Shown piece after piece: positions 1 through 8,372 of a stretch of 64,000 nucleotides of DNA. How positions within the stretch are numbered: the stretch's first letter is position 1; each line of letters opens with the position of its first letter. Under the pieces are notes generated by a model, which searched no databases, had not been told where the DNA came from, and saw only the letters and a program-made list of their open reading frames with translations. The translations under genes and the position numbers were made by a program. Source of the DNA: Sphingomonadales bacterium (GTDB taxonomy: Bacteria; Pseudomonadota; Alphaproteobacteria; SMXS01); assembly GCA_022844405.1 (NCBI GenBank), contig JALHLV010000008.1, positions 1 through 64,000 of the forward strand. The letters are read 5' to 3'.

Positions 1-118
1 CTCGTCTTCGGCGTAGTCGTCGCATTCGCGTGCAACTTCACAAGCATCGGCGTTCCTCCACCCAGCGGATGCCACAGGCTACACCAAAGCTATCAACCCA
101 ACCCTCCGGGACGCAACA

Positions 119-140
119 CCTTCGCCGGGATGACGGCTGG
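119..140. repeat. Partial copy of a dispersed palindromic repeat
   Basis: These 22 bases are identical to the outer right end of the palindrome at 2175-2278 and its flank (2264-2285), but no matching left arm lies here. It looks like a decayed half-copy of the same element. I see no convincing gene in 1-234. Confidence 0.6.
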
Positions 141-175
141 TGTGGGGCGCGACTCCGTCCTATCAGAGTCAACAG

Positions 176-205
176 GTGACAGGTCCCCGATCCTGGGCGG
201 ATAAT
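176..205 (+). promoter_or_regulatory. Candidate sigma-70-type promoter of the Rieske oxygenase gene
   Basis: A -35 box GTGACA (176-181) and a -10 box GATAAT (200-205) are separated by 18 bases. Each matches consensus at five of six positions. Transcription would start near 212, and a GGGGAG ribosome binding site follows just before the ATG at 235. The call is by eye only. Confidence 0.45.
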
Positions 206-234
206 GCGGCACCTGATCACGGGGAGTTACGTCC

Positions 235-1620
235 ATGACCGCACCGAATCCCGCTTGGGCCAAGGAGCCCGCGCCGCGTTATCCGGCGCCCAGCTTCAAG
301 GGCAGCAAGATCGAGGGCTTCCGCTATCACTCGAAGGAATTCTTCGAGAAGGAGTGGGAATACATGTGGACCAAGGTGTGGCTGCTGCTCGGCCGCGCCG
401 ACGACATTCCCGAAACCGGCGACTACCAGCAGGAAGAGGTCGGCCCGGAATCGATCCTGATGGTGCGCCAGGAAGATGGCGCCGTCCGCGCCTTCTACAA
501 TGTGTGCCAGCATCGCGGCGCACGCCTGATTTTCAACGACCTCGGCACGGTCGACGCCTTCACCTGCCCCTATCATGGCTGGCGCTGGGAGATCGACGGC
601 CAGCTCACCTTCGCGCTCGACCCGGAGGATTTCCCCGAGGGCGATCCCTGCGGCAAGCTGACCCTGAACGAGATCCGCTGCGAGGTGTTCGCCGGATTCA
701 TCTGGGTCAACATGGACCCGGACTGCGTGTCGCTGAAGGACTATCTCGGCCCGCTATGGGACGAGTGGTCGGCCTATGAGCTGGACCACTGGAAGCGATA
801 CTTGGCGCAGACCTGCACGGCGCCGATCAACTGGAAGGTGATCCTGGACAACTTCAACGAGTCCTATCACCTGCCCACCGTTCACCCGCAGGCCGCCGGC
901 AAGACCGAGGAAAGCTACCTGTCGACCCAGTACGACATGGCGCCCGAGGGCCATGCCCGCATGTGGATGCAGTCGGGCAAGCCGTCCAGGCAGATGGAGT
1001 GGAACGGCGGCCAGGTGAAGATCGAACCGGTGCTGGAGCGCCAGCTGCGGCTGTGGGAGCTGGATCCGGACGAGTTCCGCGGCGGCCGCGAATACGAGAC
1101 CCGCGAGGCGATCCAGCAGGCCATGCGCAAGCTGGGCAAGGAGCGCGGCTACAACCACTTCGACAATTTGCGCGACCACCAGCTCACCGACGTCTACCAC
1201 TACTTCCTGTTCCCGAATTTCGCGGTGTCGCTGTGGGCGACCGGTTTCCACTTCCTGCGCGCCCGGCCGCACCCGACCGACCCGACCCAGAGCGTGTTCG
1301 ATCACTGGTGGTATTCGCCGGTGCCGCACGACCTCGACACGCCGATCTACACCCCCAACGGCGTGTTCAAGGCCGGCGACGATGTGGAGCACGAGGTATT
1401 CAGGTATGGCGAACAGAGCTTGGGCATGCTGATCGACCAGGACATGGGCGTGACCACCGGCCAGCAGCTCGGCTTCCGCAGCCGCGCCTACAAGGGCGTC
1501 TACCTGTCCGGCCAGGAAGCGCGCATCCGCCGATACCACGAGGTCATCGACGAGTACATCGAAGGCAAGGGCAAGCGGGCAACGCAGAGCAATCCGCACA
1601 CGGCTATCGCCGCAGAGTAA
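235..1620 (+). CDS. Rieske aromatic ring-hydroxylating dioxygenase, large (alpha) subunit
   Basis: A 461-residue protein of normal length for the oxygenase component of a Rieske non-haem iron oxygenase. The N-terminal Rieske domain has the 2Fe-2S ligands C91-x-H93 and C111-x2-H114 (CQHRGARL and CPYHGW). The catalytic domain has the mononuclear iron site in DNFNESYHLPTVHP, with H212 and H217 as likely ligands; an Asp near the C-terminus (IDQDMGV) probably completes the triad. Such enzymes insert O2 into aromatic rings or carry out related oxidations, using electrons from a reductase. No reductase, ferredoxin or small subunit gene lies nearby, so the partner is encoded elsewhere. The start is set by GGGGAG upstream of the ATG. 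The substrate cannot be read from sequence; the neighbouring P450 and flavoenzymes suggest a hydrophobic cyclic compound. Confidence 0.93.
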   Translation: MTAPNPAWAKEPAPRYPAPSFKGSKIEGFRYHSKEFFEKEWEYMWTKVWLLLGRADDIPETGDYQQEEVGPESILMVRQEDGAVRAFYNVCQHRGARLIFNDLGTVDAFTCPYHGWRWEIDGQLTFALDPEDFPEGDPCGKLTLNEIRCEVFAGFIWVNMDPDCVSLKDYLGPLWDEWSAYELDHWKRYLAQTCTAPINWKVILDNFNESYHLPTVHPQAAGKTEESYLSTQYDMAPEGHARMWMQSGKPSRQMEWNGGQVKIEPVLERQLRLWELDPDEFRGGREYETREAIQQAMRKLGKERGYNHFDNLRDHQLTDVYHYFLFPNFAVSLWATGFHFLRARPHPTDPTQSVFDHWWYSPVPHDLDTPIYTPNGVFKAGDDVEHEVFRYGEQSLGMLIDQDMGVTTGQQLGFRSRAYKGVYLSGQEARIRRYHEVIDEYIEGKGKRATQSNPHTAIAAE

Positions 1621-1642
1621 TTTGCTTCAGGGAGTTCGGAAA

Positions 1643-1668
1643 AGGGGCGCTTCGGCGCCCCTTTTTTT
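1643..1668 (+). terminator. Rho-independent terminator after the Rieske gene
   Basis: A perfect 8-bp stem (AGGGGCGC / GCGCCCCT) with a TTCG tetraloop is followed by a run of seven T. It lies 22 bases after the Rieske stop codon and marks the end of a monocistronic transcript. Confidence 0.9.
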
Positions 1669-1726
1669 GTTGGTGGCTTGCAGCTGACAATCTCCGAGCA
1701 ATCCTGCCAGCGCACGGTGGAACAGA

Positions 1727-2104
1727 TCAGCACGGACCATGCCAATAAACGCCTGGGTAAGCTTCTGAAAGACATTCGACCGGCCTACCTAGGTCTTGCT
1801 TGGTTCGCGGCACCTCATATCCCCAGCCGCCATCGAAGAAAGGCTTCATCAAGATATCGACGCGCGTGCGGGAGACGGAGACGGACGCTGGCCCGAGGCT
1901 CGCTATCACCGGCGGTAGTTCGCTTGCTGGGATCTCCACCCAATCATTGGGCGGTTGAATAGGATAACGTTCCATCAATGACAAGGCTTCGCTTCTGATC
2001 GCCCTCAGTTTCACGGGATTGGTAGTCGGCCGATAGGTGCTGCAAAACGCCAGGATGGCCAATAGGCTGGCAAACAACGCAATAATGATTACTCGGCGGA
2101 ACAT
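1727..2104 (-). CDS. Hypothetical exported or membrane-anchored small protein
   Basis: A reading frame of about 125 residues that I do not recognise. It opens with MFRRV followed by a hydrophobic stretch of about 18 residues ending at a cysteine (LAILAFC), like a signal peptide or single membrane anchor. The site is not a good lipobox because F precedes the Cys. The rest is soluble and mixed (WVEIPASELPPVIASLG, FFDGGWGYEVPR). An ATG nine codons upstream (2131) is possible. Neither start has a clear ribosome binding site. It stands alone between the Rieske gene and a palindromic repeat. Confidence 0.5.
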   Translation of the reverse strand: MFRRVIIIALFASLLAILAFCSTYRPTTNPVKLRAIRSEALSLMERYPIQPPNDWVEIPASELPPVIASLGPASVSVSRTRVDILMKPFFDGGWGYEVPRTKQDLGRPVECLSEAYPGVYWHGPC

Positions 2105-2174
2105 TGCCGAAGTTAAGCACACGAAGCGCATCTACGCTATTGGCCGATACACAGCGGCTGCCTCACCTTAGTTT

Positions 2175-2278
2175 GTCATCCCGGCGAAGGCCGGGACCCA
2201 GACTAGGCAACCCAGATCAACCGCCGCAGGATAGAGCGTGGACTGTCAAGTCTGGGTCCCGGCCTTCGCCGGGATGAC
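2175..2278. repeat. Palindromic repeat element with perfect 30-bp arms
   Basis: The arms at 2175-2204 and 2249-2278 are perfect reverse complements separated by 44 bases. The arm core GTCATCCCGGCGAAGGCCGG is itself partly palindromic. A half-copy occurs at 119-140. It resembles the dispersed intergenic palindromes common in alphaproteobacterial genomes. As RNA it would form a long hairpin and could act as a transcript end between the converging VOC gene and its surroundings. Confidence 0.85.
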
Positions 2279-2323
2279 GGCTGGACGGGTGGCGACGGAC
2301 GAGGGATATGCCCCTTGTCCCAT

Positions 2324-2842
2324 TCACATCCCGACGAGTATTTCCTTCCCGTCCCAGTTCGCCGCGCGCTCCGACACCACGCGGTAGAGGTTCCGGATAC
2401 CCGGATAGTCGGTGTAGAGCTCGACCATGCCGCCGGTCAGGTGGCGGGCGTCCATGTAACAGGTGCGGTTCTCCGTGCCGCCGAAGATCATCGTCGTCGG
2501 GCAGCCCATCGCCTCGTAGCGGGCGCGTTCCTTCTCGAAGTCCTCGCACAGCACGGCGACGTGGTGGAAACCTTCCTGGCCCTTCGGCCAGGTGTCGCGG
2601 TAGCAGGACGGGCCGTCATAATGCTGCTGGATCAGCTCGATCTGGATCGGGCCGGCCTGGCAGAGCGCCGCCGACAGCTCCATCTCGGCCGGCTGGCCGC
2701 GGTAGAGCACGTTCGGCAGCCTGATGTGCGGCAGGTGCACGAACGGCCCGATGCCGAAGGTGCGGTTCCATTTCTCCGCCGCCGCGCGGATGTCATTGAC
2801 CACATAAGCCTGCTGAACGATTGCGCCGTAAGGCATGTCCAT
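2324..2842 (-). CDS. VOC-family (glyoxalase/dioxygenase fold) protein
   Basis: A 172-residue protein with the vicinal-oxygen-chelate look. The N-terminal half has an AYVVNDIRAAAEKWNRTFGIGPF module. A second half contains GFHHVAVLCEDFEKERARYEAMG and a C-terminal GGMVELYTDYPG, where the Glu is the usual metal ligand. The family includes epimerases, extradiol dioxygenases and glyoxalases; which one this is cannot be told. The ATG at 2842 is preferred because the homologous part begins at MDMPYGAIVQQAYVV. It sits 59 bases downstream of a tetR gene on the same strand, so the two are probably co-transcribed. Confidence 0.82.
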   Translation of the reverse strand: MDMPYGAIVQQAYVVNDIRAAAEKWNRTFGIGPFVHLPHIRLPNVLYRGQPAEMELSAALCQAGPIQIELIQQHYDGPSCYRDTWPKGQEGFHHVAVLCEDFEKERARYEAMGCPTTMIFGGTENRTCYMDARHLTGGMVELYTDYPGIRNLYRVVSERAANWDGKEILVGM

Positions 2843-2901
2843 GGAACGGTCCTTTCGTTTTCTCCCCTGACAAGTAGTAGCCGCCCGCTGGGGTCGCGGA
2901 T

Positions 2902-3576
2902 TCAGACCAGCTTTTCCTGGCAGGCCTGGAGGCGGGCGCGCACGGTTTCGGCGGTTTCGCCCTGGGTGATGCCGCCGAGGGTGAGCAGCATGACGTATTT
3001 CTGCCGTTCGGCCAGCGTGTCGGACGGCACCTGGCCGATCGCCCATTCATGCACCACGGCATATTCGTGGTTGGCCAGTTCCGACGCCGCCAGGCCGACG
3101 TTCACCCAGGGCGCCAGGCCGCCGTCCCGCTGCATGCCGGTCAGCAGCCCAGCGTAGGTCGTCGAGGTGATCTGGTGCAGCAAGTCGCGCACGACGTTCT
3201 CGGCGCTGCCCGAGAAATACACGGTGACCATGGCGCGGGCATATTCGGGCATGCGGAGGATTTCGCTCGCGATCCATTCGATCCGGCTGAGTTCGCCGTC
3301 GAGGCCGCCGCCGCTGTGCCGCAGGCCCTGCGCCATCTGCTCCTCGAACAGCTCGGAGACCGCCGTGGCGATCAGCGTCTCCTTGTTGCCGTAGATGTTG
3401 TAGAGCGTGGCCGAGGCGACTTCCGACCGCTCGGCCAGCAGCCGCATGGTGACGCCGTCATAGCCGGCCTCGGCGATCAGCCGGCGGGTTTCCTCGAGCA
3501 CCCGGCTGCGCCGGCGCGCCATCGCCTCGCTGGCGTAAGACGAACGCTTCTGAGTTGCCGCGTCCACCCTGGTCAT
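2902..3576 (-). CDS. TetR-family transcriptional regulator
   Basis: A 224-residue protein. The N-terminal helix-turn-helix (about residues 22-70: ETRRLIAEAGYDGVTMRLLA, SEVASATLYNIYGNKETLI) is a typical TetR DNA-binding domain, and the C-terminal helical region is the variable ligand-binding domain. It is divergent from the P450 gene at 3741 and upstream of the VOC gene. A 33-bp interrupted palindrome and a sigma-70-type promoter lie between it and the P450 gene, so it probably represses the P450 operon and itself until a substrate or metabolite binds. The ligand is unknown. Confidence 0.9.
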   Translation of the reverse strand: MTRVDAATQKRSSYASEAMARRRSRVLEETRRLIAEAGYDGVTMRLLAERSEVASATLYNIYGNKETLIATAVSELFEEQMAQGLRHSGGGLDGELSRIEWIASEILRMPEYARAMVTVYFSGSAENVVRDLLHQITSTTYAGLLTGMQRDGGLAPWVNVGLAASELANHEYAVVHEWAIGQVPSDTLAERQKYVMLLTLGGITQGETAETVRARLQACQEKLV

Positions 3577-3599
3577 CGCCGGTCCGCCGTGGTTTCGAG

Positions 3600-3632
3600 G
3601 GTGAAGGTGATGCAGGGCCTGCAGCCTTCACC
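3600..3632. promoter_or_regulatory. Candidate TetR operator (interrupted palindrome)
   Basis: The outer arms GGTGAAGG (3600-3607) and CCTTCACC (3625-3632) enclose an inner palindrome TGCAGG-G-CCTGCA (3611-3623). It lies in the divergent region between the tetR and P450 genes, where a TetR dimer would be expected to bind. A further 8-bp inverted repeat, CCGCCGCT/AGCGGCGG, follows at 3631-3649. Confidence 0.45.
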
Positions 3633-3676
3633 GCCGCTTGTAGCGGCGGCACCGCCGCGATTCAAGACCCAGCCCC

Positions 3677-3705
3677 TTGACCGGATTGCTCGTCGCCTCT
3701 AAAAA
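3677..3705 (+). promoter_or_regulatory. Candidate promoter of the P450-flavoenzyme operon
   Basis: TTGACC (3677-3682) and TAAAAA (3700-3705) are separated by 17 bases. The -35 box matches consensus at five of six positions and the -10 box at four of six. It is 36 bases before the P450 start codon and close to the palindrome at 3600-3632. Confidence 0.4.
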
Positions 3706-3740
3706 TTTACCGCGTTCCATTTTTTTTGGCTGGGGAATCC

Positions 3741-4937
3741 ATGGACGACTTCTTCGACATCAAGGACCGGGAATTCCAGGACAACCCGCATCCGGTCTAC
3801 AAGCGGCTGATCGCCGAATGCCCGGTGCACAAGTCCGAGCGCTACGGCTTCTATTCGGTCAGCCGCTACCAGGACGTGAAGGAAATCCTGCGCGACACCG
3901 CCATGTGGTCGAGCAAGTTCGGCCCGGGCACCACGTATGCGGACCCGAACGCGCCGAACGCGCTGGTCAACGTGGACCCGCCCGAGCACGACTTCCAGCT
4001 CAAGCTGGTCAACAAGGCGTTCACCCGCCAATCCATCAACGCGCTGGAGCCGGATATCGCCGGCTATGTGACGCAGCTGATCGACGGGCTGAAGCCGAAG
4101 GGCCGCGCCGACCTGATGCGCGACTTCGCCATGCACATCCCGCTGTTCGTCATCGCCCGCATGCTGGGTGTCGATCCCGATGACGGCCTGATGTTCCGCG
4201 GCTGGGTCGAGGAGCTGACCATGGGCGTGTTCGGCGACGCCGATCCCGCCGTGATCCAGCGCGTCCAGGCCGAGTTCGGCGGCTATTTCACCAACGAGGT
4301 ACAGAAGCGCCACAAGGTCATCGAGGCCGGCGGCGAACTGGGCGACGACCTGATCACCCGGCTGCTCACGGCCGAGGTTGACGGCAAGAAGCTGGAGCCG
4401 GCCCGCGTGCTGGGCTTCATCTCGTTCCTGCTGGTGGCCGGCAGCGGCACCACGACCATGCTGGTGTGCAACACCATCCACCATTTGCTGAACCATCCCG
4501 ACCAGATGGCCAAGGTGCTGGCCAATCCGGCCGCGCTGATCCCGGCGGCGGCCGAGGAATCCATGCGTTTCACCGCGCCGGTGCACGGCCTGTTCCGCAC
4601 CAACAACGAGGACGTCACCCTGCACGGCGTGCGCATTCCCAAGGATTCCAAGGTGATGTGCCTGTTCGCCGCGGCCAATGTGGACGAGGCGCAGTTCTCC
4701 AACCCCGAGAAATTCGACGTGGAAAGAGACGCGAATGAACTTCGCAAGCAGCTCGGCTTCGGCTGGGGCACGCATATCTGCACCGGCGCGCCGCTGGCCC
4801 GCATGGAGGCGCGCATCGCGCTGACCGAAATCCTCACCCGCCTGCCGAACCTGCGCGCCGACGGTCCGGCGGTGCAGACCGCGCCGTCGGTGCTGTATGG
4901 TTTCGACCATCTGCCTGTCGCCTGGGATGTCGACTAA
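3741..4937 (+). CDS. Cytochrome P450
   Basis: A 398-residue soluble bacterial class-I-type P450. The I-helix oxygen-binding motif reads LVAGSGTTTML, the K-helix ExxR is in AAEESMRFTAPV, and the haem loop FGWGTHICTGAPLAR carries the Cys ligand and every signature residue. It would hydroxylate a hydrophobic substrate with electrons from a ferredoxin, but no ferredoxin gene is nearby. The ATG at 3741 follows TGGGGAATCC and gives the normal MDDFFDI start; a TTG five codons upstream is less likely. It is the first gene of an apparent operon with the luciferase-like enzyme (21 bases downstream), the enoate-reductase-type flavoenzyme and a SnoaL protein, probably under control of the divergent TetR. 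Confidence 0.93.
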   Translation: MDDFFDIKDREFQDNPHPVYKRLIAECPVHKSERYGFYSVSRYQDVKEILRDTAMWSSKFGPGTTYADPNAPNALVNVDPPEHDFQLKLVNKAFTRQSINALEPDIAGYVTQLIDGLKPKGRADLMRDFAMHIPLFVIARMLGVDPDDGLMFRGWVEELTMGVFGDADPAVIQRVQAEFGGYFTNEVQKRHKVIEAGGELGDDLITRLLTAEVDGKKLEPARVLGFISFLLVAGSGTTTMLVCNTIHHLLNHPDQMAKVLANPAALIPAAAEESMRFTAPVHGLFRTNNEDVTLHGVRIPKDSKVMCLFAAANVDEAQFSNPEKFDVERDANELRKQLGFGWGTHICTGAPLARMEARIALTEILTRLPNLRADGPAVQTAPSVLYGFDHLPVAWDVD

Positions 4938-4957
4938 AGCCGTTGGGGAGTAGGCCG

Positions 4958-5845
4958 ATGGAGTATTTCGCCAACTACAACACCGGGATCGATCTCGACC
5001 CGGCGCAATGGGCCCTGGCGCGCGAGGCCGAAGGCTATACGGGCGTGGTCGTCAGCGACCATTTCTGGGTGGGCGACAAGCCCTATCCGCATGTGTGGGT
5101 GACGCTGACCCGCATCGCCTGCGCGACGACGGACCTGCGGTTCGGCTCGTCGTTCTGCAACAATCTGTTCCGCTCGCCGGTGGAGTTCGCCCAGGCGAGC
5201 CTGACCCTGCACCAGGCGGCCAAGGGCCGCTTCGAGGCAGGCCTGGGCGCCGGCTGGTCGGAGAACGAGGTGTCGGGCGGGCTGGGCCAGTACTATCCAC
5301 CGCCGGGCGAGCGCGCCGGCCGCTATAAGGAGGCGATGACCATCGTCCGCGAGATCTTCGACACCGGCAAATGCCGGTTCGAGGGCGAATACTACAAGGT
5401 GAACGTGCCCGTGATGGGTCCGCCCAACGGCGGCAAGCCGCTGCTGGTGGGCTCTGCCGGCGGGCCGCGCACAAGGCGCGAGATCACGCCGCTCGTCGAC
5501 CGGGTGGAAGTGTTCGCCGGCGAGTTCATCCGCGGCGGCGCCCTCGACTTCGCGGCGCTGGCCGCCGTCACCGACGACGATGTGAAGGAGATGATCGCCA
5601 GGGTCCGCGAGATCAAACCGGACATCCCGATCGGCTACTTCACGCTGATGGCCGCCGGCGAGAACGAGGCGGTCAAGGGCCTGGAGGCCATGCTGGGCAG
5701 CAATTTCGCCAGCGGGCTGGTCGGCCATCCGGAGAAGGTCGCCGCCAAGATCGCGCAGATGGAATCCTGGGGCCTGGGCCGCGTCCAGCTTACCGAGCTG
5801 GTGCCCGGCAGCTACACAATCCTGGCGCCGTACATCAAGCGCTGA
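4958..5845 (+). CDS. LLM-class (luciferase-like) flavin-dependent oxidoreductase
   Basis: A 295-residue TIM-barrel protein of the bacterial luciferase/F420-dependent superfamily. It has the characteristic segments VVSDHFWVGD, a central RFEAGLGAGW turn and GERAGRYKEAMTIVREIF before the C-terminal barrel strands (PLLVGSAGG). Members use FMNH2 or F420H2 to oxidise alkanals, ketones or cyclic substrates; the cofactor cannot be decided here. The ATG follows GGGGAG by seven bases. Its place between a P450 gene and an enoate reductase gene suggests successive oxidation or reduction of the same substrate. Confidence 0.88.
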   Translation: MEYFANYNTGIDLDPAQWALAREAEGYTGVVVSDHFWVGDKPYPHVWVTLTRIACATTDLRFGSSFCNNLFRSPVEFAQASLTLHQAAKGRFEAGLGAGWSENEVSGGLGQYYPPPGERAGRYKEAMTIVREIFDTGKCRFEGEYYKVNVPVMGPPNGGKPLLVGSAGGPRTRREITPLVDRVEVFAGEFIRGGALDFAALAAVTDDDVKEMIARVREIKPDIPIGYFTLMAAGENEAVKGLEAMLGSNFASGLVGHPEKVAAKIAQMESWGLGRVQLTELVPGSYTILAPYIKR

Positions 5846-5878
5846 CGGCATCCGAACGCCCAGCTGAAGGGGAGTCAC

Positions 5879-7840
5879 ATGGCGCTCACGCATGTTCTGC
5901 AACCGATCCGGATCGCAGGCAAGACGATCAAGAACCGGGTGGTCCGCACCGCCCACGCCACCGGCATCGGCGGCGGCACGCTGTCGGACGACCTGATCGC
6001 CTATCACGAGGCGCGCGCCCGCGGCGGCGTCGGCCTGTCGATCCTGGAGATCCTGTCGGTCCACCCGACCAGCCCCGCGCCGCTCAACATGTTCGACCCG
6101 ACGCTGGACGAGGGCTACGGCAAGCTGATGGAGGCCGTCCGGCCGCACGGCATGGCGGTGTTCCAGCAGCTCTGGCACGCCGGCCACAACGGCACGCCGG
6201 TCGACGGTAGCCCGCCCTGGTCGGCGTCCGACATCCCCAATCCGCTGGGCGGCGCGGTGCCGATCCCCATGTCGAAGGGCATGATCGACGAGATCATCGC
6301 CGCCTATGCGGCCACCGCCGCGCGCTGCGACAAGGCGGGCATCGACGGCGTCGAGCTGCACTGCGCCCATGGCTACCTGGTGCAGCAGTTCCTGTCGCCC
6401 AACCTCAACAAGCGCACCGACGACTATGGCGGGCCGTTCGAGAACCGCGTCCGGTTCATGGTGGAGACGCTGCGCGCGATCCGCGCCGCGGTGCGTCCCG
6501 GCTTCGCCGTCGGCATCCGCGTCGCCCCGGACATGACCGGCGGCGGTGTCGGCGTGGAGATGAACCAGGCGGCGGTCGAGCGGGTCCAGCAGGAGGGGCT
6601 GGTGGACTTCGTCAACGTCTCCATGGGCAACTACAACAGCTTCCCGAAGATGATCGGCGGCATGCACGAGCCCATGGGCTACGAGCTGCCGACCAGCGTG
6701 CCCGTCACCCGGGTGGCGACGGTGCCGACCATCGTCATCGGCCGCGTGCGCACGCTGGAGGAAGCCGACCAGATCATCCGCCAGGGCGAGGCCGACATGG
6801 TCGGCATGACCCGCGCCAACATCGCCGACCCGGACCTGGTGCGAAAGACCATCGAGGGCCGGGTCGAGGAGATCCGCCCCTGCATCGCCTGCAACCAGGG
6901 CTGCGTCGGCAATCTGCTGGGCCCGGCGCGGCGCATGGGCTGCGCGGTCAATCCGGGCGTGGGCTTCGAGCGCGCCATCGGCGACGACCGCATCGGCACC
7001 GCCGAGACGAAGAAGAAGGTGCTGGTGATCGGCGGCGGCCCGGCCGGGCTGGAAGCCGCGCGCGTCGCCGCGCTGCGCGGCCACAGGGTGGTGCTGGCGG
7101 AAGCGACCGGCGAACTCGGCGGCATGATGAACTTCGCCGCCAGGCTGCCCAAGCGCCACGGCATCGCCGACATCACCAAGTGGCAGGAAGCCGAAATCTT
7201 CCGGCTGGGCGTCGAGGTCCGGCTGGGCACCTACATGGAGATGGACGACGTGGTCGCCGAGAATCCGGACGCGGTCATCGTGGCGACCGGCTCCATGCCA
7301 CGCATGGACGGCATCCAGTCGACCAACCCGGGCGAGCCCATCGGCCATTTCGAGCGGCCCAACGTGCTTTCGTCCATCGACCTGCTGACCCACGGACGCA
7401 ACCGCATCGGCAAGAGCGCCGTGGTGGTCGACGACGTCGGCCATTACGAGGCCATCGGCGTCGCCGAATATCTGATGGAGGCGGGAGCATCCGTCAGCTT
7501 CATCACCACCCAGGCCATGTTCGGCCCCAAGGTGGAAAGCGCGCTGATGACCGAGCCGGCGCTGGAACGGCTGAACAAGGGCAAGTTCCAGGTCTACACC
7601 CGCTACCGGATGACCGACATCGGCGACGAGGAAGCCACCATCCAGCCCACCTATGAAGGCGCGCCGCTTTCGGTGCCGGCCGAGACCGTGGTGTTCGTAT
7701 CGGCCAACCGGCCCAACCGCGACCTGTTCAACGCGCTGCGAGGGAAAATTCCCGAGGTTCATGTGGTCGGCGATGCAAATTCGCCGCGTTTCCTGCAGAC
7801 TGCCATCCGCGAAGGCCACCTGGCCGCCAAGGCCATCTGA
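5879..7840 (+). CDS. Old-yellow-enzyme / 2,4-dienoyl-CoA reductase-type flavoprotein
   Basis: A 653-residue two-part enzyme. Residues 1-330 form an FMN TIM barrel (PIRIAGKTIKNRVVRTAHAT, GIDGVELHCAHGYLVQQFLS, KRTDDYGG). Next comes a 4Fe-4S site with the cysteine pattern CIACNQGC plus a later Cys. The C-terminal half is an FAD/NAD(P) module (VLVIGGGPAGLEAARVAALR). This is the layout of FadH, trimethylamine dehydrogenase and bile-acid-inducible NADH:flavin oxidoreductases, which reduce conjugated enones or dienoyl-CoAs. The gene follows the LLM oxidoreductase by 33 bases and precedes the SnoaL gene by 19, so all are likely one operon. The exact substrate is unknown; enone reduction of a cyclic ketone would fit. 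Confidence 0.92.
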   Translation: MALTHVLQPIRIAGKTIKNRVVRTAHATGIGGGTLSDDLIAYHEARARGGVGLSILEILSVHPTSPAPLNMFDPTLDEGYGKLMEAVRPHGMAVFQQLWHAGHNGTPVDGSPPWSASDIPNPLGGAVPIPMSKGMIDEIIAAYAATAARCDKAGIDGVELHCAHGYLVQQFLSPNLNKRTDDYGGPFENRVRFMVETLRAIRAAVRPGFAVGIRVAPDMTGGGVGVEMNQAAVERVQQEGLVDFVNVSMGNYNSFPKMIGGMHEPMGYELPTSVPVTRVATVPTIVIGRVRTLEEADQIIRQGEADMVGMTRANIADPDLVRKTIEGRVEEIRPCIACNQGCVGNLLGPARRMGCAVNPGVGFERAIGDDRIGTAETKKKVLVIGGGPAGLEAARVAALRGHRVVLAEATGELGGMMNFAARLPKRHGIADITKWQEAEIFRLGVEVRLGTYMEMDDVVAENPDAVIVATGSMPRMDGIQSTNPGEPIGHFERPNVLSSIDLLTHGRNRIGKSAVVVDDVGHYEAIGVAEYLMEAGASVSFITTQAMFGPKVESALMTEPALERLNKGKFQVYTRYRMTDIGDEEATIQPTYEGAPLSVPAETVVFVSANRPNRDLFNALRGKIPEVHVVGDANSPRFLQTAIREGHLAAKAI

Positions 7841-7859
7841 AGCCATCCAGGGGAAGACG

Positions 7860-8372
7860 ATGAACGACGACCTGAAGTACCTGCGCGACCGCGCCGACCT
7901 GACCGACCTGATCAACAAATACGCCACCGGCATCGACACCCGCGACTGGAAACTCTACCGCTCGATCTTCGCCGACGAGGTCGATATCGACTTCTCGTCC
8001 TACTCGGGCGTCCCCGGCACCCGCATGAAGGGCGACGACTGGGCCAAGGGCGTGCAGGCCATGCTGCCGGGTTTCGACGCCACCCAGCACCTGCTGGCCA
8101 ACATGGTGTTCGACATCAGGGGCGACGAGGCGACGGTTACCGTCTACATGCAGGCCGAGCACTTCCTGCCCAACAGCCTGGGCGATTCCAGCCACACGCT
8201 GGGCGGCTACTACACCCACAAAATCAAGCGCGGCAAGCTCGGCTGGAAGATCCATGGCACGAGGCTGACCGTCACCTGGAGCCGCGGCAACCGCCACGTC
8301 TACGAGCTGGCCCGTCAGCGCGTCGCCGAACGGGCCGCGGCGAAGACGAAGAAAGGCAAGAGGGCCAGGTGA
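7860..8372 (+). CDS. SnoaL-like / NTF2-fold protein
   Basis: A 170-residue protein with the conical alpha+beta barrel pattern of the SnoaL/ring-hydroxylating-beta-subunit group: an N-terminal helical LRDRADLTDLINKYATGIDT, FADEVDIDFSSY, then beta strands ending at KIHGTRLTVTWSRG. Family members are dehydratases, isomerases, cyclases or small accessory subunits. The tail is strongly basic (AAKTKKGKRAR). A GGGGAAG ribosome binding site precedes the ATG. It is the last clear enzyme gene of the P450 operon, and its stop codon overlaps the GTG of a very small downstream frame. Confidence 0.87.
   Translation: MNDDLKYLRDRADLTDLINKYATGIDTRDWKLYRSIFADEVDIDFSSYSGVPGTRMKGDDWAKGVQAMLPGFDATQHLLANMVFDIRGDEATVTVYMQAEHFLPNSLGDSSHTLGGYYTHKIKRGKLGWKIHGTRLTVTWSRGNRHVYELARQRVAERAAAKTKKGKRAR

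Noticed and set aside
4934-7939. Open frame of about 1000 codons on the minus strand
   Set aside because: It is antisense to the LLM and flavoenzyme genes, whose domains are certain. Its His/Arg/Ala-rich translation has no domain and is typical of the reverse frame of G+C-rich genes.
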